64,000 nucleotides of DNA from positions 1,240,001 through 1,304,000 of the forward strand of contig JAGTXZ010000021.1 in assembly GCA_018398575.1 (NCBI GenBank), read 5' to 3'. A program made the translations under genes and the position numbers. The notes under the pieces are model-generated. The model was not told the origin of the DNA. It did not search any database and worked only from the letters and a program-made list of their open reading frames with translations. Shown piece by piece: positions 34,976-45,668 of the stretch. Source of the DNA: Ampelomyces quisqualis (lineage: Eukaryota; Ascomycota; Dothideomycetes; Pleosporales; Phaeosphaeriaceae). The first letter of the stretch is position 1; each line of letters starts with the position of its first letter.

Positions 34976-36088
34976 ATAGTGTTGGCCGTAGCCACAGGCA
35001 TCAGTTCTTCTGGACGACCTGAAGCCCAGTCGGAAAGTTGCTCCCAAACTTCATCCCAGCGCCGATTGAACTGCTCCGTGTTGCAACCATTCTCTATGCC
35101 TAACTCCAAATGCTTGTTTCGCTCCGAGATCAATTCGCAAGTTTTCGCACTGAGATAGACTGCGTAATTAGCGTACATATCTGGGGATGAGAAACTTCGA
35201 AAACAGGATCCTGCATCTCGTTCCAGTACAAGGGGAGGAAGCCATTGAGAGGGCTTAAGCAGCGTTCCTTCAGCGCCGTCGGATATAAGAGCTCCGCACA
35301 CATCTAGGGATATTAGAAGATCAATTCAGAAGTCAGTCCGGTCGTGGACTTACCCATACGAGCATAGCACCAGAAGACTGCCTGTAGAACATCGCCACTG
35401 AATCCATTGACTCCAAAGGCTTCAAAAACGGCGGCACAGCCTTCTAGATGATGACGCCAATTTTTGGCGGATGCGGAAAACATTTCGAGGCAGCAGAGGA
35501 TGACACAAGCAGCGATGACATGTATGTCTCGGGCCGATAGCAAAGGTGTAAGTAAACGAATGGCTTCTTGGTAAAGCTCTAAACTGTCAAATGATATCTG
35601 CGTCTTCTCCTTACGCTCTTGCTGGCGCGCACCGATAGCAAGGATTGAATAAAGTAAGGGTGGGGACTCCTTTGCCAAAGCAGGCAATTGTATGCCAAAA
35701 GAGCGTTTGCTGTCAAACATGTCCAGCTAATGCTAGTCAATCAAATCTCTGCCAGGGACATCTCGATACATACCCATGGGGCAACATGTGACATGTAATT
35801 CTTCAGGTACTGCACCCGTCGGCCCTTCGAAAGCACCTGCTTGATGTTTACTTCACCAGTTGACTCTTCGCCATCAATTGGAGTGCCCGCGCGTGTGGGT
35901 ACCGCCGAACGTGCCGTAGTGAAAAGCAACGAGCGCAGAGCTTCTTGCGACGCAAGATAATCTGGATCATTCGCGAAGGGGTCGAAGGGCCAGCTGGACA
36001 CAGTAGCCGGTGACAGGAAAGGATCTATATTGCCCTCCACATCCTCACCGGCATCTCTTTCAATGCGAGGTCTCTTGTGCTGTTTCAT
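34971..36088 (-). pseudogene. 5' part of a Fungal_trans_2 regulator split by a retrotransposon
   Basis: Exons are 36088-35774, 35726-35354 and 35303-34971 (up to the insertion). Introns of 47 and 50 bp join as APW-LDMFDSKRSFGIQLPALAK and ARM-DVCGALISDG. The start is the Met of MKQHKRPRIERDAG; no zinc cluster is found in the 250 bp upstream, so this regulator lacks the DNA-binding Zn2Cys6 module, as some Fungal_trans_2 proteins do. Coding runs to ELMPVATANTM, where the element is inserted; the remainder is at 21328-21716. The four coding pieces total 1410 nt, exactly 470 codons, so the insertion is the only visible lesion. Its promoter faces the pentose-cluster transketolase (same strand, 259 bp downstream of that gene's stop). 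A truncated protein reading into the LTR would be expected. Confidence 0.9.
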
Positions 36089-36346
36089 TAGGCATGGAGA
36101 GTGATAATCGCGAAAAGTGAGATCGAAGCGAGAGGATGAATGGCCGAGGCAGTTTGGGAAGGTTGCTGATCCCGTGGCTTCGCGAAAGCGGACCGAGGCA
36201 AAAACGTCATCTCGAGACGCGTGAAATCGACGGTATTCGGAACCAACTTTCTATTTTCAAACGCAAAGTTCACATCGTGGCGACTACCACATCTACACCA
36301 CATCTACATACATGAGTTTTACAATTTTCTTCTTCATTTTCCTTGC

Positions 36347-38740
36347 TCAAAGATCGACAAATTCCCCTTTCAATAATGGGTCATCGAGCACCTGCTTCAA
36401 GTAGCTCTCCACCTTGACCGTGAGCGCGGGCGCAGTGAATCCAAAGTGCTTGTAAGCTGCCTTGCCAGGTAGACTGTGACCAAAAGTCTTCATGCAAGCA
36501 CCTGCATCAGCATATCTTTCCCATCCATTCGGACTATATGGTTCGATAACAATTGCAGGTATGCCAAGGTGCCTGCGCAGAGTGTCGCGCTTGTACGCCG
36601 TTGTTTGCGCATCGAATAGGCGCTGGCATGGGAAGCTGACAACACGTGCTTTGATGCCTTTCGATCCGAGTTCCTTCGCTGTCTCGAGTGCGAAGCAAAG
36701 TTCGGCTCCCACTCCAATCAATGTTACGTCTGCATTTTCAATTTCCTCCACCACATATGCACCCTTCGCGACCAGGTCGCGGCGCGTCTGCTTGAGCTGG
36801 GGCAAAGTCTGTCGAGATGTCGAGATGATACTCGGCGTGTTCTTCGCCTCGATAGCTGTAATCCATGCACCTGCAGTCTCCTCGCTGTCCGCCGGCCGAA
36901 TATATAACATGTTGGGCATGGCGCGATAAAGGTTGGCGAGCTCGATAGGCTGATGAGTAGGACCATCTTCGCCCGTGCCAATGGAGTCGTGTGTTGCGGC
37001 ATGAATGACCTGAAGATGCTGAAGCGCGCCCATCCGGACCGCAGGCGCTGCGTAGATATAGAACATGAAGAAGGTGGATGTGACAGGAACAAATGTGTTC
37101 GGTGCAAAAGCTGCCATTCCGTTTGCTAGAGCTGCCATGGCATGTTCTCGCACTCCGTAATGGATGTACCGACCACTGTAGTCCCCTGTGATGCCACATG
37201 TGGTCTTAAGATCAGGCTGTGCAACACGATTGTAAGTTGAGTGCCAAGCGATGGGTTTCTTGGTTGCTTACGTTCTGAAAATCGACTTTGCCCTTCCAAG
37301 CCATATTGACAGATGGTGTCAGGTCTGCTGTGCCAACCATGAAGCTTTTGATCTCCCCCGCCAGTGGGTTAAGCACGAGTCCTGAAGATTTTCTTGTCGC
37401 GGTTGGCGAGTCCGGGAATGATTTAGGTATCAATTCCTTCCAGTTTTCGGGAAGGCGACCTTCAACCCGTTGCCGGAACTCTGCACTTAGTTTTGGATAC
37501 TTGGTTTCGTAGTCTTGAACCTTCTTCTGCCACGACCGTACTAGCTCCTCTCCTCTCTGAGGAATTTCTTCAAAGAATGAACGGACCTTCTTACTTACGA
37601 CGAAGTGTGCTTCTGGGTCGAAATCATACGCTTTCTTCATGTTGGCCACGTCCACCTCTCCAAACGCAGCGCCATGAGCCACAGCGTCGCCGGCAACGGC
37701 AGATCCCAATCCGATGATCGTCCTGACATTGATGAATGTGGGCTTCTCCGTCGATTCACGAGCTTCATTGAGCGCTGAAACTAGCCCTTCAATATCGAAG
37801 CACCCGTCTTCGACATCAATTATGTCCCAGCCACAAGCTCGCATCTTAGCATTGATGTTTTCTGTATTGGTGAGATCCACGCTACCGTCACAAGTGACTC
37901 GGTTGTTATCATAAATGACGGTGAGGTTATTTAGCTTCAAGTGACCGGCAAACGAGATGGCCTCTAGTCCGACACCCTGTGCAGTTGATCGCAAAGGTCA
38001 GTCCATGTCTTCTGGTATGGCATGAGGGCTTTGCTTACCTCTTGTAGACAAGCGTCTCCAATCATGCACCAAGTGTGGTTTGACACGACGTCCAAGCCGG
38101 GTCTGTTGTAAGTCGCTTGTAGATTCTTGGTGGCCATGGCCAGTCCAACAGCGTTCGCGATGCCCTGCCCGAGTGGACCTGTAGTCACCTCGATTCCTTC
38201 ATGTTCAATCTCTGGGTGCCCAGGGCATTGTGCATCAACCCTCTCGGAGTGGTATGATTTGAGCTGGTCGAAGGTCATGTCTCTATATCCGGTTAAGTGT
38301 AAGAATGTGTATTGGAAAAGACATGTATGGCCTATCAAAGGTCAGCGACAGAGCTTCACCTAACGTTCAGATCTTGCAGACGAACCATTTGACAGTACGA
38401 ATCGGTCGCGGTTGAAGTAAGTGGGAGTATGCGGTGCGTATCGCATCACGTATTTCCAAAGTGCTACTCCGATAGCTGCCATGCCAATGGCACCACTAAT
38501 GCGTTGTAAGCATCGTACAAATCATTGTATAAAATATTCATACCCTGGATGTCCGCCTTTGAACTGTTGGCACAAATCTGCGATCAACAACCTGAACGTC
38601 TTCAGGACATGATCTTGCTCTGCTGTGAGGTTTTGTACGGATGACTTTTCAAGCTTCTCCTCTTTCTGCAGCGCGTTCTTTACATTGTTGCCATAATGAG
38701 TTGCGCCCTTGGTTGCCGCTGGATCTTGTGCGAGATCCAT
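36347..38740 (-). CDS. Transketolase / dihydroxyacetone synthase-type enzyme (724 aa)
   Basis: Five exons: 38740-38544, 38495-38386, 38331-38039, 37976-37272 and 37216-36347. All four introns are 48-62 bp and rejoin conserved blocks (GGHPG-GAIGMAAIG, VLSNG-HTCLFQYTFLHLTGY, GDACLQE-GVGLEAISFAGH, DFQN-PDLKTTCGI). The protein has the thiamine-diphosphate motif GDACLQEG...YDNN, the pyrophosphate/substrate segments SERVDAQCPGHPEIEHEGIE and TTGPLGQG, and the pyrimidine-domain motifs GVREHAMAALANGMAAF and THDSIGTGEDGPTHQPIE. The sequence style is that of fungal proteins annotated as dihydroxyacetone synthase, a transketolase relative. Two-carbon transfer between sugar phosphates is secure; use of formaldehyde as acceptor is not proven. 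The end (GEFVDL) is not a PTS1, so a cytosolic location is likely. It is divergent from the polyol dehydrogenase at 39218. Confidence 0.92.
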
Positions 38741-39217
38741 TGTGAGTTTTGCTCAGTAAAGTCTCAGTACGCGTGGATGTATGTAGTCGGCGATCCGATG
38801 GAATCGAGAATTGTATCTGGCGAACGATACTGGGCATTATGAACCATCGCATCGCAGTTGCATCAAGGCTCAAAAGCGAAATTGCATGTTACCGACGGCG
38901 ACTGCGCGGGACTACCCAGAGAGGGAATCCGGCGCGGTGGCGAGCAGGGCGCGGGGAGAAGCACGTCTTCTCATTCGTCTGCTCCTCTAAAGCCAGCCCG
39001 AAAAGGTAATCATAGCCACCATAACCACTTTACAGCCATCGGAGACGACCCCGCGTACCGTCGTCAGAATGACTGTCGGCCATGTAGCTGGCAAACAATT
39101 TCCAATCTATTATCGTCTCGCGCAAGGCGTTGAAAGTCTGCCCATCATTAGCTCGCTGCTTCAACTGAAGTTGCCTAAAGAATTGTCGCGACGTACACTT
39201 AACAATATATTCACAGC
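38741..39217. promoter_or_regulatory. Shared bidirectional promoter region (transketolase / polyol dehydrogenase)
   Basis: 477 bp separate two divergent start codons. No confident operator was identified; the arrangement suggests coordinated control. Confidence 0.5.
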
Positions 39218-40580
39218 ATGTCTCCAGCGGTTGTCGTCGGATCTCCTGCGTCCGATGCGCAATCATCCAAGACTCTTTTTGAGGACCCGAGCGGAATAAC
39301 ACGGCGTAAACTTGCGACCCCATTACCAAATCCATCTTTGATGGTCACAGCAGATCATACATTGAAACAGGAAGAAGCTCCAGTATATGCGCCAGCGAGA
39401 GGAGAGGTCCTTTTGCATGTTAAAGCCACCGGTGTTTGCGGGTAATGTCGCTCATCAGTTTTTCCATTAGTCCAACTAAAGCAAAGCAGGTCGGACATTC
39501 ACTTTTGGAAAGCTGGGAGGATAGGTTCGCTTGTGGTGGAAGGTGACTGCATCTTGGGTCATGAAGCAGCAGGCACAGTCATTCAATGCGGCGAAGGCGT
39601 GTCAAATCTCCAGCCTGGTATGTTGTCTGTCTTCGAACATCGTCTTGAAATCGCACTCGATTGGACTGAGCTAGCTGATTCCAGCCGCAGGTGACCGTGT
39701 AGCAGTCGAGCCAGGCGTTTCTTGTGGCACATGCTTCCTATGCATGGATGGTCGTTACAATCTTTGTGAGGATGTTCAGTTCGCCGGTGTATATCCATAT
39801 GCAGGAACGATTCAAAGGTACAAGACACATCCGGCCAAGTGGTGCCACAAGCTTCCTTCGAACGTCAGCTACGCTGAAGGTGCGCTCCTCGAACCACTGT
39901 CCGTCGTGATGCATGGCATAAAATCAGCTGGTTTGAGTCTGGGTAGAGGTGCCGTGATTTGTGGTGCAGGCCCCATAGGACTCATCGCGTTAGCTGCAGC
40001 TCGAGCGAGCGGCGCGCATCCGCTGGTAATCACAGACTTGGAACCAAGTAGGCTAGCATTCGCAAAGAATTTCGTGCCGACCGCGGCGACATACCAAGTC
40101 GATCGCCAACTGGACGCCGCAGGCAACGCGAGGAAAATCCGTGAGCTATTCGACTTCGAGAACATTGGAGAATATGGTGCGCCAGAGACTGTTCTTGAAT
40201 GTACAGGCGTCGAAAGCAGTGTGATCACTGCTGCATATACTGCAAGGAGAGGAGGAACTATCATGGTGATAGGTGTTGGCAAGGAGATCATGAATAACTT
40301 GCCGTTCATGCATCTTTCACTTGCAGAGGTACACGATTCGCGTCTCTTATCCGCCTCCTAGCTAATCATCTTCTAGATCGATTTGAAGTTCATCAACCGG
40401 TATCACGACACATGGCCAGCAGGAATACATTGTCTGGCAGGTGGCGTGCTCGACCTTAAACCGCTCGTCAGTCATACATACCCGCTAGAGAGGTCGCTCG
40501 ATGCCTTACATATGTGTGGAGACATAAGCAATGGAAGCATCAAGGTGCAAATCATTGATGAGAGAGACGACGTGTTGTAA
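39218..40580 (+). CDS. L-arabinitol 4-dehydrogenase / xylitol dehydrogenase-like MDR enzyme (397 aa)
   Basis: Exons are 39218-39441, 39490-39617, 39691-40328 and 40377-40580 (398 codons); joins restore VCG-SDIHFWK, LQPG-DRVAVEPG and LSLAE-IDLKF. It is a zinc-dependent medium-chain dehydrogenase. Catalytic-zinc residues are Cys in ATGVCGSD and His-Glu in GHEAAG; all four structural-zinc cysteines are present in VSCGTCFLCMDGRYNLC. The Rossmann motif GAGPIGLIALAAARASG is followed by an Asp (VITDLEPSR), which favours NAD+. The segments HPAKWCHKL, ALLEPLSVVMHGI and LECTGVESSV match the fungal L-arabinitol/sorbitol/xylitol dehydrogenase group. It likely oxidises a pentitol to a ketopentose in the cytosol. 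The exact polyol cannot be decided from sequence alone. It extends about 30 residues further at the N-terminus than is usual. Confidence 0.88.
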
Positions 40581-41800
40581 CTTAGTGACATATTGTGGGG
40601 ATTCCAAGCATAAATCGAAAGTGAATCAACGATGAAAGCTTTAAAGCTGAGCATGAGGACATGAACGCGATCTAGAAGTGCACGGAGGCATCTATGCAAA
40701 CATGGCGCGTTGCCAGCTTTGCAGTAAAGCCAGGGGTCCTGGACAGTCGTCCCCCAACGCTCTAATTGTGGTGGTACGCCAATCGATGCTCTAGCGTTCC
40801 AAGGGCTAGCCAAACCGAAACAACTTTCCCGGAACCTTCGTAGCCAAGTGTAATTATGTGTATGATATTCTCGCTTGCGGCAGTCGGTGGTGGAATCGAG
40901 TGTGCTCGTGGGTGCGTATCGTGCGGCTTAAAGGATTACCCGCACTGAACGATGAAGTGCCAAGGTAGCTGTAAGGCTTGAAAAGCCGATAGACTTTGGT
41001 AAGCTCTGGGTTGGGTCTCTTGGTCACTGTTCTCTTGCGGTGCTGCAAGTAGATGATGAAATCGCCGGCGCCGGCGATACAATCCTCAAAATTCGGGATG
41101 AGCGGCTACGAGCTGGACAATGCTGTCACAGCATGGCTCTCACGCCGGGGATCCTTGTATGTTCCATACGGTTCAAGCTCATTGGCGCAGAATAAAAAGT
41201 ATGTCCAAGACTCCAAGTGATGCTCGACGTTGATTTGCGCACGGTGCGTTGAAGTCTACACGTGACAGGCGGAACTTCGGGCCAAGCAGCGCTAGTTAGG
41301 TAAGAAGACGTAGCGCCCTCTCGGGATTCTCCAGACCAAACAGTGTCGAAGACTCGAAGACCCTCTAACTTCTACGCATGGAGCCACTTCTGCGCTTCGG
41401 TAGCCTTGAGAAACTGATTCACCTCTGATAATTCCCTCATCTGTCATGATAAATTTAACGATATTCCAGTCTCCATACTGTTGCGACTTGCAACAGTGCC
41501 TATGATTGCCTATATTGGACACAAGCGGGGCCCCCTCGAATCGTCCACACTCGAAGCCTCTCCCTTAAGAGGCATTCAGAGACGCTGCCAACACGCACTA
41601 AACAGCAAACTTACCGCACATGGCTTGCGCACTGGCGAAATCCCAGGACGCACAGCACTCTCCCCATGGGGTCTGTTTCCGAGGCGTTGGGTGTGTGACC
41701 ACACTGGAAGCATAGAGGAGACAAAAATGACTAGCATCAATGCTCTGTCTGCCTATCGCTTGACAGTTTGCACCCTGTTGTCTTTATGAACCCAGAAAAG
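40581..41800. other. Intergenic region upstream of the sugar transporter
   Basis: About 1.2 kb with only short, motif-free frames. It should contain the transporter promoter. No repeat stands out beyond a GC-rich GCCGGCGCCGGC near 41065. Confidence 0.5.
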
Positions 41801-41806
41801 TATAAA
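41801..41806 (+). promoter_or_regulatory. Possible TATA box of the sugar transporter
   Basis: TATAAA 226 bp upstream of the chosen start codon; the intervening sequence is C/T-rich, consistent with a long fungal 5' UTR. Confidence 0.35.
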
Positions 41807-42031
41807 GTGCACTGCTTCGCATTGCCCCAGTTCTACATTCCAGGCATCTGCGGAGCTCAAACTTTAATCTCACAGCTGCTCCTCTGTTCTCGTCTGGCGG
41901 GTTTTCTTGATTATATACTTTGCTGTATATTCTTCTTCCCCGCGTTCTTTGTCAGTTCTGCTGCAAGGTGCTTCACGTTGCTAAAGAGACTTCCGCGACG
42001 CCCAACCCTGCGCGTTACAAACGGCGTCACC

Positions 42032-43692
42032 ATGTCGGACAAACTCAACACCATCGAGATCAACGAACACGTTCCAGCGAAAGCGACCGCAGGCGAAACC
42101 TCCGAGCTTGGTCACTTAGCGAACCAAAAGGACCATGAAGTTGGTAAACTTGCTTCGTTCCGAAAATACCCATGGGCATGCGCGTGGAGCATCTACATGG
42201 TTTGGGTGGTGTTGCTTGTGAGCTTCGAGAATCAAGCAGCAGGAAATGTCATAGGCATTCCGCAGTTTAGACAGGACTTTGGCCATCCGTTCACAGCTGA
42301 GGATGGAACTGTGAGTTATGTCATCGACGCTAACTGGCAAGCTGCGTTCCAAGGCGCTCCAGTCGCATCGTAAGTACATCCAGAGGCTCTCCTAGAGTAC
42401 CACGTCTTATGATTGACAGCGCCATCATTGGAGCCTTGGGATGCGGTCAACTTGCAGACTGGCTTGGACGTCGGATGGTCGTTATGATTTGTCTAGCCTT
42501 GTCCTTTGTCGCCATTGCCATGGAATTTGTCGCAACCACGAACGAGTTATTCTTCGGTGGTAAGTTCCTTAACGGATTCCTTACTGGTGCCCTAGCATCA
42601 GTGACCGTCACATACATTGGAGAAGTCGCACCGATGGCTCTTCGTGGAATGCTGACCTGCTTGACCGCTTTGGCCTACACCTTGGGGCCACTCACGGTCG
42701 CTCTGATCGTTAACACTACCGGAGTGTACACAAATCGATGGGCATACCGCGCCGTCTTCTGCGCCCAATTCGGGTTCGCTGCCGTCGCCGTATCTTTCGT
42801 TTGGTTCATGCCTGAATCACCATGGTGGCTTGCATCGAAGGATCGACACAGCGATGCTCTCAGAGCACTTCGTGGCCTCGGTCATCGCGGTGAGGAAGGC
42901 GAGCAGAAACTTGCACAGATTGCTACAACATTGGAGGAAGTCAAGCGTGAGACTCAGGGCGTCACATACCTCGAGTGCTTCCGCAAGTCCAACCTTCGCC
43001 GAACCATCATCTCCATCATGCCTCTTTCCATCCAGGCCCTTAGCGGTATTGCCTTCGCTGCGAGTTACTCAACATACTACATGCAACTTGCGGGTTTCAA
43101 CACTGCTGAATCGTTCAAGCTACAGATTGTTCAGCAAGTCATTTCGTTGATCGGAAACGTCATGTCTTGGTACCTTGTCGATCGTGTCGGACGTCGAAAT
43201 CTCACCTTCTACGGCCTCTTCGTCCTAACAATCATTCTTTTCGTCATGGCTGGTCTTGCTGTTGTCGGCACGCCCCCTTCTCTGAAAGGCGCAATCTCCA
43301 TGATCTTGCTGTACTGCTGGTGGTATAATGTGACCATTGGGGCTACTGCGTACACGATTCTCTGCGAGACCAGCACATCTCGTCTCCGAGTAAAGACCAT
43401 CGCAATTGGTCTGGCGCTCCAGAACGCTCTTAACACCATGTGGTCCTTCGTCCTTCCGTACCTCTTCAACCCCGACAAGCTTAACCTTGGTGGTAGACTC
43501 GGCTTCATCTTTGGTGGCTTGGCCGTCATCTGTCTGGTGTACCTCTGGTTTTACCAGCCAGAGACTGCTGGAAGAACTTATGAAGAGTTGGACGAGATGT
43601 TTGCGAACAAGGTTCCGGCGAGGAAGTTCAAGACTCACCGCACGGATGCTCAGGCTATGGGCGAGGCAGTCAAGGAAAAGACTAGTTCATAA
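42032..43692 (+). CDS. MFS sugar transporter (536 aa)
   Basis: Exons are 42032-42369 and 42420-43692; the 50-bp intron joins in phase 2 as GAPVAS-AIIGALGCGQL. The start is the Met of MSDKLNTIEINEHV; an upstream frame without ATG exists but would add a poorly supported N-terminus. Twelve hydrophobic segments are visible. Sugar-porter signatures are present: GQLADWLGRR between helices 2 and 3, PESPWWLASKDR after helix 6, VDRVGRR between helices 8 and 9, and PETAGRTYEELDEMF after the last helix. The N-terminal segment (ENQAAGNVIGIPQFRQDFG) resembles fungal hexose / alpha-glucoside H+ symporters. It acts at the plasma membrane; the sugar is unknown. Position beside a pentose dehydrogenase and transketolase suggests uptake of the pathway's substrate. 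Confidence 0.92.
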
Positions 43693-44410
43693 ATGTAGAA
43701 TGTACACCTTGCCGTGATTACAGCATAGCTCATGTTTAATGCTATACATACCTTTTTGGCGCTTGTGCTTTGAATTTAAGATACCTGCATCTACGCAGTA
43801 ATCTTCACCCTCCTCATCCTGCTAAACAACACACCCCACGCCTCCTCCGTGCTCTCATCGCCCTCAATTCCAGTTGTATACTTCTCTTTTATTGCCGCGC
43901 AGCAGCGATTGTGGTCCAACATGTTGTTAACTGCTGTTCTATGGCGTTTCAAGCAGTTACCCCGATAAGTCAGTAGGACTGTGCTCTTGGTAGCGAACTA
44001 TGTGTCATCATCACGCGATGTCTAACACAGAGATGGGTGTAGTTCGATGGCATAACGAATCCGTATTTATGAATCTGGGCAAAGGCAGCAATTGGGCCAA
44101 GAGCAAAGCACGGGCGGCTGGGGTGGGAGTAGTGTATGATTCGAACATCCCCCCGCCGCCCCCCCCCCCTCCGTCACCTACCAAACGCATTCAACGCTGC
44201 TGGAGCTAGCTTTGGAAACGGAGAGATGTAGGCGTTGAAAGCATAGTAGTATAACATCAATTCATAACAAATCCAATCAACCGACCTTTGACACAAACGC
44301 ATGCCTCCATCCATGTGTATGCAGCCTTTGCTAGAAACGGGGTAAAAACAACCAGAGGCGTTCCGTCCCAGGGCATCGCCAATGCGGGGGAGATACACGA
44401 CAGCCGTCAT
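43693..44410. other. Intergenic region between convergent genes
   Basis: 3' flanks of the transporter (plus) and the DUF7053 gene (minus). The only feature is a C-rich tract at 44149-44171. Confidence 0.55.
44149..44171. repeat. C-rich homopolymer-like tract
   Basis: About 23 bases of C with two G and one T, similar in character to the tract at 4393-4427. Confidence 0.75.
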
Positions 44411-44886
44411 CTAGGGTTTTGCAGCCTCGAGCAGCTTGATGTGCTGGCCGGGATGTGTCTTCTCCACGCTCGACTTTGCGACTTTCTTCATCATGAAGTT
44501 GGCGTCGATGTCGATTTCTTCGCTCAGCGTGCTGCCTGCAACACGCCATTTGCCGGAGATGGTCAGCACGCCGGCGGGTGGTTTGGCGTTGACGACGGAG
44601 TCGACACCTTGGGGGACGTTGGTGAGGGTGAGCTTGTATGTCGTCTGGTGAATGTGTGTTAGTAAGATGGTTTGGCGTGTGTGTAGGGGTGTGGAATTAC
44701 TTGGCCAATGGGCTTTCGGTCGGTGATGGAGTACGTCGCTTGTGTGTTCCTGTCGCCGGACTTGAAGTGATAGCTGACGAGTGCGGGACAAAGGGTTTTG
44801 ATCATCAACTCATGGGTGTGGAGCGCGGCGATGACCCGGTCGGCGGAGACGCCGTTGATGGGAGTGGAAATCCACGAAGTAGGCAT
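44411..44886 (-). CDS. DUF7053-type small protein (139 aa)
   Basis: Exons are 44886-44701 and 44644-44411. The 56-bp intron has a CTTACTAACAC branch and joins in phase 0 as RKPIGQ-TTYKLTLTNV (140 codons). It starts MPTSWISTPINGVSADRVIAALHTHE and continues with alternating strands, ending in a basic helix near MMKKVAKSSVEKTH. The pattern (opening strand, a DRVIAALHDHE-like helix, the SYHFKSG loop, the SGKWRV strand, a final long helix) matches fungal DUF7053 proteins, which look like a small START/SRPBCC-type lipid- or ligand-binding fold. Function is not known. No signal peptide or membrane segment is present. Confidence 0.7.
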
Positions 44887-45668
44887 TCTGGTAGTTGGAG
44901 AGTTGTTTGGTGGAGTAGGAGGTGGTGTGATTGTAAAGTGTTGGTGATGTTGTGCATATGAGTTGCTTGCTGAATGATGCTACAATCCGCGAGCCATCCA
45001 TCTTATCCATCTCCATCCAGCATCTAACAACCTCACCTTAAACACAGCGTAAATAGCAGCCACCGAACCACGCGAACTAATCCGCGAAGAGAATTGACCG
45101 TGCACCGTAGACCCTGAAAGTTACCGGTTCGATACTTGAGGCGCTGATCGCTGACCAGCAATTGACTTCATCGTCGCGACACCAACTCAATGTCCACCGA
45201 TCATATTGCCCTGCAATACTGACACGGTCACCACAACATGCCGGTTCCGCGCGGGGCTCCAGGTGTCGAAACGTCGTGCGCAAGCATATGTCGAGTCGTG
45301 TCGTAGATACTTGGCACATTGTCGGCGCGTCGCGCTGGAGTGGGACCGGCGAAGTGGAGAGCCGAACGGACAAAGTCTACCGGTTACCTTGTAAGCCTCG
45401 TATTTTCATCTTGTACCACGCACGTCAGCTGGACCTTTGCGCGAGCAAGTAAAGTGGAAAGTATCGTCAACCCGCGGTTCGTAGAATTTGTATGTTTAGT
45501 GCACTGCACGTATCTATACTAACATTTGAAGCAATGGGCACGAAAAAGGATTGGGTCCGTGGCCAGCAATAGCTGAGATGCGATTTTGAAATTGCGCTTG
45601 ATATACAATATACGGATGCTAGCAAGAAAACTGGCTGGCTCCAGCTTTCAGGAACACGCACTTTCTTC
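44887..45668. other. Intergenic region, no feature recognised
   Basis: It lies between the DUF7053 gene and the monooxygenase, both on minus. A tRNA B-box-like GGTTCGATAC near 45127 has no matching A box or cloverleaf. Confidence 0.5.

Noticed and set aside
36088..36303. Possible zinc-cluster exon upstream of the disrupted regulator.
   Set aside because: No CxxC-x6-C pattern appears in any minus-strand frame here; the 71-codon frame has no motif.
45090..45140. tRNA gene suggested by GGTTCGATAC.
   Set aside because: No A box or acceptor-stem pairing at the right distance.
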